In this document: piece by piece, positions 61,924 to 64,000 of the stretch
Layout: every line of letters starts with the position of its first letter
Numbering within the stretch: position 1 is the stretch's first letter
Assembly: GCA_021812385.1 (NCBI GenBank)
Contig: JAKANO010000008.1
Span: 1-64,000 of the forward strand
Reading direction: 5' to 3'
Length of the DNA stretch: 64,000 nt
From: Pseudomonadota bacterium
GTDB lineage: Bacteria; Pseudomonadota; Gammaproteobacteria; Burkholderiales; Thiobacteraceae
Notes under the pieces: model-generated
What the model was told of the DNA's origin: nothing
Database searches by the model: none
The model's input: only the letters and a program-made list of their open reading frames with translations
Position numbers and translations under genes: made by a program

Positions 61924-64000
61924 TTAGTGCGCCCGCTCCCAATTCGGACCCACGCCGACTTCGGCTTCCAAGGCCACATCGAGTTGCGCCACGCCGGCCA
62001 TCAGGCGCGGCAGTTCGGTTTTGATCAGCGCCAATTCGGACTCGGGCACTTCCAGCACCAGCTCGTCGTGCACTTGCATGATGATGCGCGATTGCATTTT
62101 TTCACTCAGCAAATAGCGGTGCACGGCGATCATGGCGAGCTTGATCAAGTCCGCCGCGGTGCCTTGCATCGGCGCATTGATCGCGGCGCGCTCCGCGGCC
62201 TGGCGGCGCATGCCGTTGCCGCCGTGGATTTCCGGTAGCCATAGGCGGCGTCCGAACACGGTTTCGACATAACCTTGGGCGCGCGCCGTTTCGCGGGTGC
62301 GGTTCATGTAATCGGCCACGCCGGGGTAACGCGCGAAATAGCGGTCGATATACGACTGCGCCGCCGTGCGCTCGATGCCCAGCTGGCTCGCCAAACCGAA
62401 GGCCGACATGCCGTAGATCAAGCCGAAGTTGATCACCTTGGCGTAGCGCCGCTGTTCGCTGCTGACTTCATCCACACCGACGCCGAACACTTCTGCGGCA
62501 GTGGCGCGGTGGATGTCCTCGCCCGCCGCGAAGGCGTTGAGGAAGCCCGCGTCGTGCGATAAATGCGCCATGATGCGCAGCTCGATTTGCGAATAGTCGG
62601 CCGACACCAGCACGCTGCCCGGCGGGGCAATAAAGGCTTCGCGAATGCGCCGGCCTTCGACGGAGCGCACCGGGATATTTTGCAGATTCGGATCGGAACT
62701 CGCCAAGCGCCCGGTGACCGCCACCGCTTGGTTGTAGCTGGTGTGCACGCGGCCGGTGCGCGCATCCACCATGCGCGGCAGCTTGTCGGTGTAGGTGGAC
62801 TTGAGCTTGGCCATGCCGCGATATTCGAGCAATAATTTCGGCAGCGGATAATCGAGCGCAAGTTCCTGCAACACGTCCTCGTCGGTCGAGGGCGTGCCGC
62901 TGGGGGTTTTCTTCTTCACCGGCAGGCCGAGCTGATTGAATAAAATCTCCTGGATCTGTTTCGGCGAATTGAGGTTGAACGGCTGCCCGGCCAGCGCCTG
63001 CGCTTGGCGCTCCAGCTCAACCAGCTTCATGCCCAGCTCATGGCTTTGGTCGGCCAGCAATTGGCTGTCCAGCAGCACGCCGGTGCGCTCGATGTCGAAC
63101 AACACTTCGGCCGTCGGCATTTCGATTTGTTCATACACATATTGCAGTTTTTCTTCGCGCGCGATTTGCGGGTACAGCGCCTGATGCAGGCGCAGCGTGA
63201 TGTCCGCGTCTTCCGCCGCGTAGTGCGCGGCGGTTTCGATATCCACTTGGTCGAAGCCGATCTGTTTCGCGCCCTTGCCCGCGACTTCTTCATAACTCAC
63301 GGTTTTGTAGTTGAGATGGCGCTGCGCCAGCGAATCCATGCCGTGCGGTTTGTGCGCTTCCAGCACATACGATTGCAGCAGCGTGTCGTGCGCCACGCCC
63401 TGTAGGCGAATGCCGTGATTGGCCAGTACGTGCGTGTCGTATTTTAAATTTTGGCCGAGCTTTTTCTGCTGCGGATTTTCCAGCCACGGTTTGAGCCGCG
63501 CCAGCACCAGATCCAAATCCAATTGCTGCGGCGCGCCGCCATAGCGGTGCGCCAATGGAATATAAGCGCCGCTGTAGGGTGTCACCGCAAGCGAGATGCC
63601 GACCAGGCGCGCCAGCATCGGGTCGAGGCTGGTGGTTTCGGTATCCAGCGCCACCAGCTCGGCGCGCGTGATGGTGTCGAGCCAGGCATCCAACTGCGCC
63701 TCGCTCAACACGGTCTCATACGCCGCAGCGCGTTCCGGCTCCACCGAACTTTCTGACGCCTGATGCCCGACGCCCGACGCCTGATTTTCTGTCGCCTGAC
63801 TTTCCGACGCCTGCAATTCCCGCAACCAAGTTTTGAATTCAAAGCGGCCAAACAGCGCGACCAATTTATCGCGATCCTGCGCCTGCGGCGCCAGCGTCGA
63901 CACATGCACCGGCAATTCCACATCGCATTTGATGGTCAGCAATTCGCGCGCCTTGGGCAGCCAGTCCAGCGCCTTGCGCAGGTTCTCGCCCACCACGCCG
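61924..64000 (-). CDS. polA: DNA polymerase I (PolA), N-terminus beyond window
   Basis: The last 692 or so residues are visible; the 5'-3' exonuclease domain lies outside the right edge. The 3'-5' exonuclease domain keeps its metal motif VALDTETTSLDP, so proofreading is predicted. The polymerase domain has SADYSQIELRIMAHLS (motif A), the RRYAKVINFGLIYGMSAFGL O-helix and MQVHDELVLEVPE (motif C). A low-complexity segment rich in Gln-Ala-Ser (QASESQATENQAS) lies between domains, encoded by degenerate tandem repeats at 63751-63815. Confidence 0.96.
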   Translation of the reverse strand, partial: GVVGENLRKALDWLPKARELLTIKCDVELPVHVSTLAPQAQDRDKLVALFGRFEFKTWLRELQASESQATENQASGVGHQASESSVEPERAAAYETVLSEAQLDAWLDTITRAELVALDTETTSLDPMLARLVGISLAVTPYSGAYIPLAHRYGGAPQQLDLDLVLARLKPWLENPQQKKLGQNLKYDTHVLANHGIRLQGVAHDTLLQSYVLEAHKPHGMDSLAQRHLNYKTVSYEEVAGKGAKQIGFDQVDIETAAHYAAEDADITLRLHQALYPQIAREEKLQYVYEQIEMPTAEVLFDIERTGVLLDSQLLADQSHELGMKLVELERQAQALAGQPFNLNSPKQIQEILFNQLGLPVKKKTPSGTPSTDEDVLQELALDYPLPKLLLEYRGMAKLKSTYTDKLPRMVDARTGRVHTSYNQAVAVTGRLASSDPNLQNIPVRSVEGRRIREAFIAPPGSVLVSADYSQIELRIMAHLSHDAGFLNAFAAGEDIHRATAAEVFGVGVDEVSSEQRRYAKVINFGLIYGMSAFGLASQLGIERTAAQSYIDRYFARYPGVADYMNRTRETARAQGYVETVFGRRLWLPEIHGGNGMRRQAAERAAINAPMQGTAADLIKLAMIAVHRYLLSEKMQSRIIMQVHDELVLEVPESELALIKTELPRLMAGVAQLDVALEAEVGVGPNWERAH
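63751..63815. repeat. Degenerate GACGCCTGA repeats inside polA
   Basis: GACGCCTGA or a near copy occurs at 63755, 63776, 63791 and 63806, with 15-21 base spacing, encoding the QAS-rich linker of PolA on the minus strand. It looks like in-frame growth of a short repeat. Confidence 0.7.

Overview
The window reads as one stretch of a betaproteobacterial chromosome, about 64 kb and moderately GC-rich. Gene content and order point to a Nitrosomonadales-like organism: dusB-fis-purH-purD, purE-tsaC-hemF, rubredoxin next to thiD-thiE-hemL, a pilGHIJ-chpA cluster, hemX-hemY, a Mg-type HemB and a PEP-CTERM protein. The lineage is inferred from these gene sets; no rRNA or tRNA gene is present to confirm it. 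I see no insertion sequence, prophage, CRISPR array or tRNA.

Region 1 (1-13.4 kb) is a signalling and adhesion neighbourhood. It holds the start of a two-partner-secretion adhesin (TpsA, running off the left edge), its outer-membrane transporter TpsB, a Crp-family regulator, a cNMP-rhodanese protein with a perfect CRP palindrome upstream, a CHASE2 adenylate cyclase, a class-II-type cyclic-nucleotide phosphodiesterase, a LapD-like c-di-GMP receptor with a LapG-like periplasmic protease, a stand-alone cNMP-binding protein and an MFS-HEAT protein. cAMP synthesis, breakdown and sensing therefore sit next to a c-di-GMP-controlled adhesin-release pair.

Region 2 (13.4-22.9 kb) carries thiol redox and housekeeping genes: a TlpA-like protein, a DsbD with a duplicated N-terminal domain, cutA, fxsA, an epimerase-like protein, a ferredoxin-type reductase, a lipoprotein, hemY, hemX and uppP. 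Region 3 (22.9-32.2 kb) is the type IV pilus chemotaxis cluster chpA-pilJ-pilI-pilH-pilG. Region 4 (32.4-38.2 kb) holds a 54-residue rubredoxin, thiD, thiE, hemL, a cytochrome c4-like protein, engB, a candidate minus-strand small RNA with a CUCCUCCC loop, and hemB.

Region 5 (38.2-43.7 kb) is a divergent five-gene envelope export unit: two FtsX-type permeases and a LolA-like protein on one strand, an ABC ATPase and a DUF1302-like outer-membrane barrel on the other. Region 6 (43.7-50.5 kb) is the most intriguing: a PilZ/YcgR-like protein diverges from a tight run of FeeM-like N-acyl amino acid synthase, fatty acid desaturase, ThiF/E1-like adenylyltransferase and two tandem nitroreductase-like proteins, followed by a PEP-CTERM protein behind an excellent sigma-54 promoter. 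It looks like a lipid-type small-molecule pathway tied to the PEP-CTERM/exosortase matrix system.

Region 7 (50.6-64 kb) returns to core genes: a CDP-alcohol phosphatidyltransferase, hemF, tsaC, purE, purD, purH, fis, dusB, a TPR membrane protein, a DUF3617 protein, a two-gene GMC dehydrogenase, a small secreted protein of unknown function, and polA (cut by the right edge). Five heme genes (hemX, hemY, hemL, hemB, hemF) are spread over the window rather than clustered.
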